Origin: Udeniomyces pyricola
Taxonomy: Eukaryota; Basidiomycota; Tremellomycetes; Cystofilobasidiales; Mrakiaceae
Length of the DNA stretch: 64,000 bases
Assembly: GCA_039545295.1 (NCBI GenBank)
Contig: BCIK01000002.1
Span: 940,841-1,004,840, forward strand
Direction: 5' to 3'
Shown: positions 34,773 through 49,698 of the stretch, one piece after another
How the letters are laid out: each line of letters begins with the position of its first letter
How positions within the stretch are numbered: position 1 is the first letter of the stretch
Position numbers and translations under genes: made by a program
Notes under the pieces: model-generated
Databases searched by the model: none
The model's input: the letters and a program-made list of their open reading frames with translations, nothing else
Told to the model about the DNA's origin: nothing

Positions 34773-37338
34773 CAGTCCTCCTCATCGTCTTCAGAGTCAT
34801 AGGGGATCTCCAGAGGGGTACGATAATACGCGATCTGTTAGGGAAGCAAGTTGGGAAAAAGGAAGGAAAGATCAATTGCTCGAGTAAATTGTAACAGTGG
34901 TCAGAATCAATGCGTTGCGCGATGTTATAAATGAGCCTCGATCGATACTTACTTCGGGCCGGATAGCACCACGCCTCTCCCTCTGGACCGCTCGGCCGCC
35001 ACTCTGCCCATATAAGCCAGCAGCGGTCCGCCCTGTATCATGATCTGGTGCTATGTCGACCGTCGCAAGCGTGTACTGACTGGTGATTGGCTGTAGACTA
35101 TGATCCGAGTCTTGCCCCAGAGATTGAAGTGGAATGTCTTCCTGAGCCTCGATATCGACTCGACCAGAACGGGCAGCAGGTTCGAGAGGATTCATGGTTT
35201 CGGCAAAATCCGTGGCTTTAGAATGGTTGGTAACAGGGGTGGAGGACTTGTTTTGCATGAGGCCGTGTCCGCGAGGAAGCGGCGGGTTCACGTGCGTTTC
35301 ATCCGAGCGAGGCAGCAATCTAACTTGCGGTTGTTGGGCTGAGTTGGGATTTGCGTATGAATCTGACCGAGGAACAGAGTGATGCGGTAAGCTTCCCCCA
35401 AATCAAGCCGTATGATCAGCCAGTACCGGGCAGACGCACCTCCATCGTCTACGTGAGAAGGGAAAAAGATCTACAGGTCGGCAAGGGTCAGTACTTGTGT
35501 GAGTTTCCTCACAGCATGCACCTCCTCGCACTAGTAGTACCAATTCACTCACAAGGAGCGTGTAGAAACATGAGACTGACCAGCCCACCAAGGCCACGAT
35601 AGGCCAGATGTCAAACGAAAAGAGCGTGTGATTGATGGGCGAGCGGGCTTGCTGCACACAGAAGATGCAAGCCCTCGAACCGCAGATTAGCCAGACCCGA
35701 GAAGAGGTTTAGATATCGATAGACTCACTGTATCTGCTAAAAGAGCGATGGAAGGGATGATACAGGCGAAGCTGAGCGGTAAGGTAAGCCACAAGCGATA
35801 CACGACATCAGTTCCTGACAAAGATCTCAGAGTACCAGTGCTGACCAAGTTGTCTACAAACCTGTATATTATCTTAAAACCGATTCGAATCTTGTTATAA
35901 GAATGAAAGGTACGAAGTCGCCCGTAGATAGATCGAGGAATGCCTGCTTCCCGACAATCCTCGAGAAAGTCATTGAACCCCCAACTATGAACGAGGAAAG
36001 GTGTCAATATGGTGGATATGAAGAACATTGCCAGCTTTGGCTAGAAAGATTCTTGTGCTCACACCACACCCAATAACATAGTAGATTGAATGATCAGTTG
36101 AACGAGACCGATGGCAAGGAACAAGCCTGCCTAAACAATCACCAGACAGGATGTATTGCAGTAGATTCAATGTGATTGAAGTCTGAAGGGCGTCCAGAGA
36201 TATCAAGCCATGAGATTACCTCTATCCTGTTGCTATCTGGTCCAGCCAAGGTTGGAACAGCGAAAGTAAGCCCTGCCACGACCGTGGTTGACACGAACCA
36301 CGCTCGGCAAGGCCAGCTCATTATCCAATCATTCGACAGAGCGTCCCGTTGCATTACCCAGATCCAGAAGCAGACGTCTTCTATGTTTGAGATCGCAGAG
36401 CATGCACTACACGACGAAGGATATATGGGTCAGGCCAAGACCTCCCAAGCGCAAGTGAAACTGAAAGCAGATGGCTACTAACTTGGCCGCAGCGAAACAC
36501 TGTCAAAGGGCCCGCAAAAATATGTTCAACAGAAGCGAATAGAACTCAGAGCAATCAACATGAAGAATACTCACGTAGAACAAAGGCATGATCAAGTGCT
36601 GGTACTTGTTGGGCCAAAGCTGATGCGGTGTTGGTAAGTCAGCTTGATGCGGTCATGAACGAACCAGCGAGCCAAGTGGTCAGTCACTTGCACATGTGCG
36701 GGCTTTGGATTACACGGCGGAGAGCTCATGAGGTGACTTACTGCCAAGCATAGGGATTCGAGTGAATCCCACATGGTATTTGATGACAGACAGGCCGAGA
36801 AAGTAGGTCAGATAGAACGGGAGGCCAAGCAAGTACGAGAACGTCATCTACAGGATCGAGGCATGTTGACGGCATTCAGCCAGCAAATAGTTGACCAAGT
36901 TGAGAGTTGTAATATGTAAACGGTTAAAGGGAGAGGACAAGGCGACTTTATGAGCAAGAGCGTGAGAACACAGATGAGGCAAGATAATTCTGCCAAGGCA
37001 AGCTTGGGCAAGCTGCTGTCTCTGACCAAGCGTAGGAAGCCCTTTTTTCTCCCACTGGTGCCTCTGATGACGGAGATGATGTTGAGATATCGAAAGTGGT
37101 CGAATCTGTAGACCTATAAGGGCCGGAGCACGGCAGATGAGTCGCAGAGTGATTGAAACGATCGGGATGGTACTGTTGAGATCAACGCGGAGTACCGACT
37201 AGCCAGAGGAAGGACCACAGTGCCGATAAGTACAAGCTATGGGAGGTTGATGCGCCATACTTGGTAGAAGAAGAAGGTCCAGAGTATGATTCCGACGGCT
37301 GCTGAGATGACGGACGTGGCGCCTGATGTATGCGTCAT
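34773..37338 (-). CDS. Predicted seven-helix membrane protein with long cytosolic tail (orphan GPCR-like)
   Basis: Not assigned to a named family. Seven hydrophobic segments follow in order: SVISAAVGIILWTFFFY; SYLLGLPFYLTYFLGLSVI; LIMPLFYCFAAAKLVAICF; WFVSTTVVAGLTFAVPTLA; LFLAIGLVQLIIQSTMLLGVV; LWLTLPLSFACIIPSIALLA; WPIVALVGWSVSCFYTLL. A hydrophilic C-terminal tail of roughly 150 residues follows, ending YDSEDDEED. A charged loop lies between helices 5 and 6, as in class-A-like or Ste3-like receptors. Well-supported exons: 37261-37338, 37027-37113, from 36847 down, then later exons; the last starts about 34831. The junction around 36600-36740 could not be closed in phase. Receptor function is inference from topology only; a transporter or structural protein is possible. 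Confidence 0.65.
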
Positions 37339-38291
37339 GGCACGAAGAAGATGAGGGCCGTTGGGATTGTGAGGGCCGGGACTGAGCGTGGTCAGCGTGC
37401 GTCTCGAGGGATCAGATCGAAGCGAAGGATTGCGCGGTGGGGGTTAGAACTTTGATGAGGAAACGACATTGAAGGATTCTTGAAGGGGAAGAAGGAGGTT
37501 TTCTTTCTCTTCTTTAGCCTCGTTCCTGGTCCCTGAAATTTGAGATCCGATCAGCGGGATGAGAAGAGGATTGAGGCGACGGAGCTAGCATTGGTCAAGA
37601 GCTGGATGCACAGGAGTCGAAAGGGGGTTCCGTTGCGGATCTATCCCTCCTTTTGGCTGATCTTAGATCACTCTCAAGCTCAAAGTTTGTCCATCGTGCC
37701 TGACAATTCGCTTTCACGACATCCCGTATCGACTGTGATCACGCCGATGATGATCTTACATTCACTGCAGTAACAAGTTCCTTAGCCGCGTCGAACAGAA
37801 ACAAGTCGTTCCTTACTAACGCCGCAACGACAGCGAGAAACCATAGTTCGTACTCAGTTGTATATTGCACATACAAAAAGCCAACCAGTATCTGCACCAC
37901 TTACGTAAAACATCAATCATGCCCATTCATCGAGTAGCGTTGTTGATTTTTTTTTCGTATTGATTTTTTTTTTTCAAAGACAGCAAATGAACAATTGGCT
38001 CAAAAATAGATATGATATCGATTTACGACAAGCAAGAGCTGGTACTGTGGTGGTGACGACGACGAAGACTACACTGCTAGGGAAACATTCTGGACTAAAG
38101 CTACTAATTGTGAAAGGCTAATTACTGAAAGCGGAAAACAGGGAAACTTTCGGTGCATCGATTATGTACAGATGTGAAAGATAGATGGGGAAGAGAAAGA
38201 GGTAATAGAGATAGTCTGGAGAAGATACTGAAGAGTGTCCAGAGAGAGAAACGTATAGAAAAGATGCTTGTACCAATTGCTCCAATCAAAT
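37339..38291. other. Intergenic region, 0.95 kb
   Basis: 5' flank of the seven-helix protein gene and 3' flank of the Rds1-like gene. T runs occur at about 37950-37975. No gene seen. Confidence 0.45.
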
Positions 38292-40328
38292 TTATGCGGC
38301 GGAGAAGACAGCGGGTCCAGCAACGACTGCATCGAACAAGGGCGAAAGCAGTGGGAAAGAATGAAAGGTCAGTAATCCTGAGCAAACAACCTCATTAATG
38401 AAAGGCAAGAAACTCAATCGGCAACAAGGACATACCGTAGTCGTTGATGAGCGAGAGGTTGTACGAGGTAACGGGGAGCATCTCCGAGACAATGGCCACG
38501 AACGACGAGCCGTTGACGATCGGGTCGAGAGGGGTCTGCTCAAAGACGGTGCCGTTGGGCTGGATGGTGTAACCGGCGTTGGATCCGGTGGTGGTCAATT
38601 GAGTGTAGGTCGTGTTAAGCTGGCTGACCCATGCAACGTAGAGAGGAGCCGACGAGTTGGTCGAGACGTGCGATCCGACAGTGGTGGTAGCGTTGTAGGG
38701 ACCAACGATCGATCCGGGGTTCTCCCAAGAGAGATAGACGGTGTCACCGGCGACCGAGACGGGCGTTCGGGTCTGAGTGATGGCAGGACCTTCGTTGGGG
38801 TAGGGTCCAGACTGGAAGGTCTCGTTAATGGCCGAGTTGTTCAAGACGGTGAGGGCAGGGAACGACTGCCAGGTGATGGGCTCGTTCTCAGCAGGGCACG
38901 ACACGATGTAAGGAGCAAGGAGAGTCCAGGCCCAAGCTTGAGGAATACCGGTCTCGAAGTAAACGGGCATCTGTATGTCAGAAGATCAGGATTCGAGAGA
39001 GATGAGAATGAAATATATATGAAGCACGGTCAGTCAACAATTGATCTCTTCCGTAACGCCTGATCGCGAAATCGTACTAACGGGGAAGAGTCCTTCAAAC
39101 TGTCGGAAGATCATCTGTTGTCGGGCCTCGGTCGAGATAGACTGAGTGAGGAGGGTGGCAGCCGGTCGCGAGTCAAGGTGGGAAAGGAAACCGTAGACAC
39201 CACTGTGGATAGGCAAAGGTGTGAAACCAAGAATTAGTCTTGCGTGCTGAAAAAATGACAAAATAGTAATAATGGGAATCATAGAAACGGGCGAACCTCT
39301 CTCCCCATCGGGTGAGCCTCTGGTTGAAGTCGATGTACTCGGGAACGGTCGAGAAGTTGTACTTGTAAGTGCATTGCTAAGGAAAGAAAGAAAAACAAGT
39401 AGGACGAGGTGTTTAAGAGATAAAGCAGAGAATATGAGTAAGTCACTGGAAGTTTGATATAGGTTGCGTAATGAGACAGAAAAAGAGAAACAAGAGACGA
39501 TACATACCTTGGGGGCTCGGGCGCCGAGCATGTTGGAGATCAGAGTGGCATGTCCGACCTCTTGGTCAGCCCTACGTTTATCGGCAGGTCGTTCAGAAGG
39601 GAAGATGAAGAAAAAGAAGATTGGTCAGAGACAGTTCAGATGGCAATTTCCGATCCGGCGAGAGGCGATGATCGGTGGCACCAGAAAGGGCAACAGCTTC
39701 TTACATAAACTGGATGAGGTCTCGGTCCTGCTGTCGAAGACCAAAGGCCTCAGTCTCAGATGAGGCTAAAAGTCCAAGTGAGAAGGAGCACAGCAAAAAA
39801 AAAGGAGAAAAAAGATGATGATGACGAAGAAACATGAGTGGTCAGTCCAATCCGCATGATTGCCGAGCCCGATCTGGTCGATCTGACTTGACTGACGAGG
39901 TCTCGAATAATTCCCTCTCAAAGAAAGGACGACTTACAAAACCTCTCAAGTCCGTAGCTGAAGAGATCAAGCTCGATCCACTCCTGGTGAAGGGCAAGCT
40001 ATGTGAGGAAATCGACGGGGATCGAACAAAATGCGAGCAAGACAGGCTAAAGAGTCAGCTTTCGGATGCCGAGTGGAGCGGAAGCCGCATGATTGGCCGA
40101 GTGTCAAGGCCTATCGACGCAAGTTGCACGATCGACCACACAGATCTGAGCAGATCAACGTACAGCAAGCGACTGGTAGTCAAACTCGGACTTGTACGTA
40201 TAGTCAGGAAGTGGCGAGGTCGCGTTGACATCGACTCCACCGGTGGGGGGGAGGGGTGCGGTTAGGTTGGCGACCGGAGCGGCGGTGGCCAGAAGGGGAA
40301 GAAGCGAAGCGAGAGCGGCGTAAATCAT
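38292..40328 (-). CDS. rds1: Rds1-like secreted protein with ferritin-like domain
   Basis: MIYAALASLLPLLATAAPVA is a clear signal peptide. The ferritin-like helical domain follows: LALHQEWIELDLFSYGLERF, LRQQDRDLIQFMADQEVGHA, LISNMLGARAPK, YIDFNQRLTRWGE, LDSRPAATLLTQSISTEARQ and QMIFRQFEG. Glu and His residues at ferritin-like positions (E in the first helix, DQEVGHA in the second) are kept. The C-terminal half is Thr/Ser/Asn-rich with many N-x-S/T sites, so it is likely glycosylated, and ends VVAGPAVFSAA. Related to the stress-response/sexual-development protein Rds1 of fission yeast. Exons begin at 40328 and the final short exon ends at 38292. Neighbours give no functional clue. Confidence 0.85.
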
Positions 40329-42222
40329 AATTGAGGAGTGACGATGCGGTATAGGAGGGCGGAAAGAGGATAAAGGGAGAAGGAAGGGTGATGAGTAGGG
40401 GCGGTGGAGGTGGAGGGTAAGAGAAGAGAAAGGGTCTCGATGGGGTTAATAAAAGGAGCAAAAAGGAATGACGTTTGAGATCTGAGATCTGAGTGGCAAT
40501 CGCGTAGCGCCGTTATAGCGCCCTCTGCCCTCGGCCTCTTTTCGATCTGTCAGCGCATCGGCTCCCCACATCCGGTCTGCCGAATCCAGTACCCAACATG
40601 GGCAAACCGAGCTATCGCCAGGCTGACTTTCCCCACACCCGCATACTTCCTCGCCCTGCCCTCCGTCTCCGCAGCCTTTCCCCGCCTTTGCGCGCTATTC
40701 TCCTTCTGGATGAATATAAAAAATGCGTGTGCGGAGATCGGGAAAGTCAGCCTGACGATGACCGAATGGCTTGGGATGCACCCAACACGATCCTTCTTAG
40801 CTTCTTGCCAGCTGCAGTGACGCGCTCGGCAGGCCCCAATCGAATTTCGAATTCCTTCGCACTTCGGATGTCGGAAGCCAGTTAGCGGTTGGCCCAAAGA
40901 TTAAAATCGTTCGTCCTGCAGGCTGCGAGCTGCGATCTGCCACGTTCGAGACATGCTTAGCGACCGGACCGAGATTGTCCATCGCTTGCCGAACGATCAA
41001 ATTACAACATCATCAAAATCATTGAGGCCTGCTTGCAAGCCTATAAGAAGAGGAAATATCTATATATATATATATGGTATCGATAGGTTGATCCATGGAG
41101 CTGTCGACCGCGCCGTATGTGCTTTCCAGCAATACTCGACCAACTTCCGTCTTCAGCGGATCGGGTTGATGATTAATATCAAACTAGTAAGTCTCATGAC
41201 GATCTCACCTCACTCGCATATAGAATCTGAATATGAATGTCGAATGCGCATGCTCGAATGGATGGTTCGAAGTCCCGGGGTCCCTCCGGCCTTCATAACG
41301 GCCTTCTAGCTTCTAGCTTCGACGCCCCCTGTGGTTGCGGAGCGGCGGGCGTACACGTCATGATGTCTTGTGATGACGAAAGTCAGCGGTTCACTGGTCT
41401 ACTCACTCGATACATGTATCTGCCTACAGACCTATCACAGGTCCGGAGGGTGGTTCGATGATGTACCAAAAAAAATGAGACATGTCTTGCCTTGAAGGGG
41501 AACGAATATGATCACTTATGACTCAGAGCCGATCGACACGAGGGAAAGTCTCCAACACGACAGCACTTGCATGACATGATCATACGCATTATATATACAT
41601 ATATATAATTCGATCAATATCCCGATGATTCAAGCCGGATATGCCTACACATGATTGAATCGTAAAAGTGCAAGGCTCATGGAACGACAGACATGTGTTG
41701 ATTACCGACGTCGTCTGATGATGAGAGACCTAGCTACGAGCTAGGTACGTATAACCTCTAGCGAACGAATAACACCATGCATGTTATGACATCGAGCAAC
41801 AGCTTGTGGGCCGGGCAAGTACGTACTACACAAGGTGGAATGAGCAAAAGCTACCCATCGGTGGTTCCCAAGGTCCGTTCGAATCCACTCAAATGAGCAG
41901 CGATTGAACTTGCATATCGAAAAAAAAAAAAAAAAAGAAGAAGAAAAAAAGAAAAAAAGGAAAGAAAAACGAGAACGACCCGAAGCAAAAAAAGAAAAAG
42001 GAAAGAACCAAGATGACGAAACCTCCCGCAAGATCGATATCCTAACTACGTCCCTATACCTGCCGGACCAATCCTCCCCCTTCCTCCCTCCCCCCCCCTT
42101 CCCACCTCTTGTGTAGAGTGAAGATATCGGGACTATCCTATCACAGACGATTCCCAGATCACTCGGTTCGACCACCTGAGTCTCATCTTTAACGCCCTAC
42201 ACCCCATTTCCTTGACGACCCT
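40329..42222. other. Largest gene-free interval, 1.9 kb
   Basis: Upstream of the Rds1-like gene and downstream of the next minus-strand gene. It contains direct GATCTGA repeats near 40478-40493, (TA)n tracts at about 41060-41074 and 41590-41608, and a perfect inverted repeat at 41728-41746. An A/AAG-rich tract lies at about 41920-42000. Open frames here are short and have no gene-like composition. I could not support a coding gene. Confidence 0.45.
41728..41746. repeat. Perfect 8-bp inverted repeat
   Basis: ACCTAGCT (41728-41735), 3-nt loop, AGCTAGGT (41739-41746). Confidence 0.8.
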
Positions 42223-43179
42223 TCAAGACTTGAGCGGTATCCCGCTCGCTTCGGCGACCTCATTCAGCGAAACATACGGTGAAACCGGTTCGAGCGCGGC
42301 CGATCCTTCCGACGTCGAGCTGAATCCCGGCGGTTGGATAGTTGAGATAGGTGAACCGCTCGAAGCGGCGACGTCCGTCAACGGAGTGTAGAACGATTCG
42401 GCCGAAGGTTGATGAGTGGTAGAAGTCGGTCCGGACCCAGCAGGGTTGAGCAGAGAAGCCTTATCTTCAGCATCAGGCGTCGTAGATGATGAAGAGACCG
42501 GCCCATCGGGAACGTTGGAGGAATGGAGGCGAGGCACATCGTTTCGTACGGGACGAGTCGAGGAATCTTTGGGGTAATGGGAAAAGGAAGGGGGCGGTTC
42601 TTTGAAATTTGAGGTATCGCTCGAGCCAAACACTTTGGTTTCGAGGGCGGCCAGAGGGTCCTGAACAAATATGCGAGGGAGAAAGATGAGAGAATAGTTC
42701 AAGAGGTTAGCCTTGGAGAGCACTGACACCTGCGGGTGCCATTCATGAGTCGATCCTACGTGATCATCTCATCTGCTGCGGATGGCGGGACAGATGGGTG
42801 TTGCGGTTGATGGGAAGTCGACGGTGCAACATATCGATGCTGTCGGTCACTCACTAAGCCATTGACGGAATGTTGGGCAATTGTGCTGTACGTGTTGTGG
42901 TCATCCGCTTCGGGCGGATGAACTCCCTTACACGTCGGAATCGTAGGGTCTTGAATCTTGTCGACTTCTTCTTGCATCCTTTCAAATCAGCGGCGACGGA
43001 AACAAGAAAGAGAAATTCACGCGAAAGGGTTGAAGTCATGTGCACCATTTATAAGCATGTCTAATGATGACATGCGAGACGACTGGTGTTATGCAATATG
43101 AAGGATAGATAGACAGGTAGACTCACAGCTTGACGACACTCTCCTCTATGAACCCATTACGCGCCGGAACCGAAGACAT
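42223..43179 (-). CDS. Hypothetical protein, Ser/Pro-rich C-terminus
   Basis: Not recognised. Three exons are supported. The first starts at the ATG 43177-43179 (MSSVPARNGFIEESVVKL) and ends with a gtgag donor near 43126. The second runs from about 42979 (MQEEVDKIQDPTIPTCKGVH) to about 42857. The third runs from about 42661 (DPLAALETKVFGSSDTSNF) to the stop at 42223. The first two exons look helical and conserved; the third becomes Ser/Thr/Pro-rich and ends NEVAEASGIPLKS. Roughly 205 aa. An overlapping open frame runs upstream of and over the start codon in another frame (down to 43157). Confidence 0.6.
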
Positions 43180-44450
43180 GTCTGGCAGATTCGGCTCGAT
43201 CAGACCAGTCGGTGTCTTTGGAAGCGGTATGAATGTGAACATGAGGAGACCCATGAAGGGAAGATTGGTCAACTAGGATGTCCTGTGATGCCTCAGTTGT
43301 GGCCGTTTTTGACGCATCCTGCCCGAGGCTATGGTCCATCGTCTTGACGGTACTTGTGGCCCGACGCGTCGAGCCGAGGACGGATCGACGTGAACGATGA
43401 TGAACGAAAGGACATATATGAGATGTAGCGCCATTACGTACTATCGGCTTCTTCTGGATCTCTGTTATTTCGGATGGGCTCAGGCCTCTGCTGTTATCAA
43501 ATTCAAAGAGGCGTGGAGGAAGACTGAACGCAAAAAAGGCCAGAACATGGGTGTGCGAAAGGAGGGCAAAGGCCAGAACGGTATGTAAGGTTTGGTCCAA
43601 GTGTGAACGTGGTCGAGAGGATAGCGGCGAGGACGATGTCTGGGCAAGGTAGTGAGTGAGTGAGTGGGTGATGTGTTGGGCGTTGAGCGAGAAGAGTATG
43701 ATGGAAGCCGAGATCAAAGGGAAGCCGATGATTGTGGGCGCGACTGGATGATGCTTGCAGACGCGATGGTGGATGGGGAAGATCGAACGGAAGGGAAAGC
43801 GCGCGCTGGGTGGGAGGCTAGCCTGGGCTGGCTACGGCCGGGGTGGTGCTTACTTTTGAGGGTCTGACGGGCGGCGGGTGTGATGAGGTGGTGGGCTATA
43901 CATTGGATGAGGGAACGGTGTGAGTGGACGAGGACAGAAGGGTATGTATTTGCCGATGAATGGATGGGATGAAGGATGGATGGGATGGTGATGTGGTATT
44001 ACACAGCTGGTAGGCGACATAATTAAATATCAGATGATGATGAGTTGTGAATTGAATATTAAGGACAAGCAAGGGAGCAAGGGAAAACACGGGAGCGAAA
44101 AAGCGAGCCAACGGAGAAATCGGCCACCGCCAGCGAGTTCAAGTCGATCCATCCATCATCGATCGTTCCATCAGTTGACGATCGACGATTGTTTGGTATC
44201 ATCCTCGTCCCATCCGTCTGCACCCTCCACTTCAATCAATCTGTCTACAGTAGCCCCCTTCCCACATGCGCTCATCCATCATTCATCACCCAACATACAA
44301 ACACAAAAGTCATATATAGGGATCGTAAAGTCATCACCGAAAGGAGCATACACCAAAATAACGAGTCGTACGCAACACAAATCAGACGCCCGACGCGTCC
44401 TACGCTGCGATGCCAAGAATTACACTCGCTCGCCTCAGAGTCTTCGGCTC
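43180..44450. other. Tandem intergenic region, 1.27 kb
   Basis: 5' flank of the unknown gene at 42223-43179 and 3' flank of histone H3. A GTGA repeat (CACT on the coding strand of the downstream gene) lies at about 43648-43668 and resembles the histone leaders. No gene supported. Confidence 0.45.
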
Positions 44451-46851
<2,401 letters not shown>

Positions 46852-47404
46852 GGAAAGAACGAGAATCGATTTGCTCTCCAATTTNTTTTNNTTCTTCCCC
46901 CCCCCCCCCTTTTTTTTTGGTCATCCAACTTTCGATTTTTTGTTGTCTTTTTTCTTTGTTTGCTTGTGGCTTTTTCTCCCTCTTTTTTTTTTTTTCAGCC
47001 ATGCCCTTTCGTTCTTCGACCTCTCTACGATGCATGCTTGATTGTACCATCCACTGTATCAGGAAACCTGAAGCGATAATCGCATTGACCCCAATCGTTG
47101 ATCGTTGCATACAAAAGACTGGAGCACCCTACGACAATCTCATCGATCTCGACGTATACATATATATATATATATGCAGTACTACGTCATTGATGTCACT
47201 CTGATTATGGACGATAGTCGAGCATACCTGCTGTTATGAACACGTCCTCAGACGTCGACGGCACATGGGCTGGAATATTAAATCCTCATGGGGAAATATG
47301 ATGCATCTAATATGGTGCCCGATATAAATTCAGGCAGACAAAAGGAAAGAGGAACCAACCCGAAGTACGGCCCGGTGCCAATACCGGCCGGCGGCGACTA
47401 TGGT
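46852..47404. other. Convergent 3' intergenic region
   Basis: Between the stops of H4 (+) and the carrier gene (-). It has C and T runs at about 46897-46918 and a (TA)n tract at about 47156-47175. No gene seen. Confidence 0.5.
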
Positions 47405-49698
47405 CTACTGTGCGAGATAGAGCTTGATTCGGTCAGCGAGGGCAATCATGCAGATCGATTGCCAAATACTGCATCCGAGCAACAGGAAAAAAAAATCAGC
47501 GAAAAAAAAAAGAAGAAAAAAAAAGAGAAACAAAGGACCATCAATGGATGATGTGAGTGAGTAAGGGATCTTTGCCGATCGCGTGTCGCATAAACAGTCT
47601 CCCCCTCCCCCCCTTCCATCCGAGGAAATGACAGCCAAGCCGAAGTGCTCACCCAAGTCCGATCCGAGGCCAAACGCCTCGGTAAAGACTCCGTACGCCG
47701 CCTTCTCGGTAGATGTGAGACAACGTGCCGAACATGGTCTTTTTACCCCCCGCGAGGATCTTGGGATCGGTCGATTTCGCCATGGATTGCATCTCCACGC
47801 GCACAACCTATAGGACAAAAGGGGAAACAAGGAAAGATCAATGGTTCAGGATATGGCATATTCCAGGACACGTCTTGGTTGTGGGTAACGTGAGGACCGA
47901 AAGCCAAGCGATTAAAAAAGGCATCGAGGGAAGCGGGGGGGGGGGGACGAACCTCGATCGGTTGATTCCAGGTCGAAAGAGCTCCTGCGATCGTCGCCGA
48001 AAGGACGGTATCCATCCCTCCCAGCTTGTCGTCCTTACCAAGGCCCCGAACGCTTCGAAGGTTTGATTCTATGAGTCGAGAAAGGCCCATGCGGGTACCC
48101 CAGTTGGTACATTGACGGATGGCGACGGCGTTGACGCCCTGTAATGTAGTTAATCATGTCCAATATCGGGACGGTACAAGACGTCGAAGATGATGATCAT
48201 GCTGGGGGGTCAGTATAAGACAACCACCAAGCGTCAGCAATTTGCGATCGTTAAACTGACCTTGTTGATACCCCTCAGCCCATCTTTCCGGTAGATAGCC
48301 ATGAAGATGGCCATCGTCGAGGGGGGTTTGATACCTGTACTCGTTGTCGTCTGTTTCTGTCGAGTGATCTCCGCAGTCTTCATGCACGTGCAAAAGCCTG
48401 TGGATAACCACCGAACCACCCAACATCAGTATTCAAAGGTACCAAGATACTGAGGAAGAGACTTAGAGTTTCAAGACGTACCGACGGTGATGTAAGCTTG
48501 AGCGACCCCTCCGCCCATGCCTCCCAACAAGCCCGAGAAAGCGGGCGACAGGCCGAGGTTGGTAGTGGTTTTCTCGATTTCAGTCGCTGTGAAGAGCAGA
48601 ACGGCGCCCTTGGTGCTAGCTTCGATCCAAGCCTGGCGAGAAACACATGATCATGATGAAGGTAGAGTTGAAGGAGGAGTGGGTGTCGATCGAAGGGCCA
48701 AGAAACAAAGGAAATAGATAAAACGTAGAGGAGGGAAAGGGCATGTTGCATGTTAGCAAACGCGATCATGTTCAATAATAATAATAATGATAAAAACAGA
48801 AGCATAGGCGCAATATCTCTGTGTGTGAGAACAGGACGAATCGACTGAGAAGACCATTGTGATAGATATCATCGATACGTATATGTCAAGTCGCTTCGAC
48901 GTCGGATGGAGCTCTCAAAGCTTGAATCGCAACGCGTCGCGCCACGGGTTCCGGACGGGACCGGAGCGAGTGGTGTCAAACGCGCAGCAGTTCTCGAGCG
49001 AGTGGTGTCAATGTTGCGGGATGAATTAAACCAAAAACCCCGCGAGTGGTGTCAACTCGGTCTGATCATATATTTGATGAGGCTGATATTTCAGCGACGG
49101 CTTGGTATGTGGCAGTGCACATCTCGAGACTAGTCATATCGGTGCGAGAGAGAGAGAGAGGAGCGAAGCGGCTTGTCGATGGCTGGATGGAAGATTCACC
49201 GATCAAAGGAGAATCGGAGAGAACGCTTGCCATCTACAAGCATGCGCGCTCAAGAACCTACTAGTGCTTTTTTTTTCGAGCTAGGAAGGAGAAGAAGAGC
49301 AAAAAAGATAACTCACCCAAGGAATCAGCCCTTGGTAAAAACCCAAGAACCCGCCTCTCGACCATGCGGTTCGAGCCGCCTGAGCCATGGTCTGTTGTCG
49401 GTTTGCCGCTAGCGACGTCTTGAGGACCTCTAACGGTTGACCAAGGGTCGTAACTTCGAACTTGAGTCGACGAACAANAAAAAAAAAAAAAAAAAGAAAA
49501 AAAAAAAAATTGGACGAACAACACGGAAAGCAACCGGTGAATCCAAATGTCTTTCAAGCAACTTCGCGTACTACAAACGACAGAATGAAGTCGAATAGAA
49601 AGATGGAGACGTCGACCTACCATGTTGATAGCTCCGCCGAGGGCGATGTTGGACCAGTTGATGCCCTTTTCTCCAGGTTGACGTGGCAAAGGTGACAT
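47405..49698 (-). CDS. YHM2: Mitochondrial citrate/oxoglutarate carrier (Yhm2 type)
   Basis: Inner-membrane mitochondrial carrier family protein. Start [20 protein letters not shown] at 49698. Diagnostic segments: [112 protein letters not shown] and [20 protein letters not shown], ending at 47405 with [10 protein letters not shown]. The three tandem repeats and the Q-P-x-E variant of the carrier signature match yeast Yhm2, which exports citrate in exchange for oxoglutarate and supports cytosolic NADPH supply. Introns contain plus-strand A or G runs (T or C on the coding strand) at 47487-47530, 47936-47947 and 49479-49509 with an N at 49478. The intron 48634-49312 is unusually long. Confidence 0.92.
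48966..49055. repeat. Three direct copies of GCGAGTGGTGTCAA inside a YHM2 intron
   Basis: Identical 14-mers at 48966-48979, 48998-49011 and 49042-49055, spaced 32 and 44 nt. They lie in the long intron 48634-49312. Confidence 0.85.

Noticed and set aside
38398..39063. 221-codon plus-strand frame
   Set aside because: Antisense of the Rds1-like C-terminal exon, which has the family features.
41225..41300. GGTTCGAA-like sequence as a possible tRNA B box
   Set aside because: No matching A box, acceptor stem or cloverleaf could be drawn.
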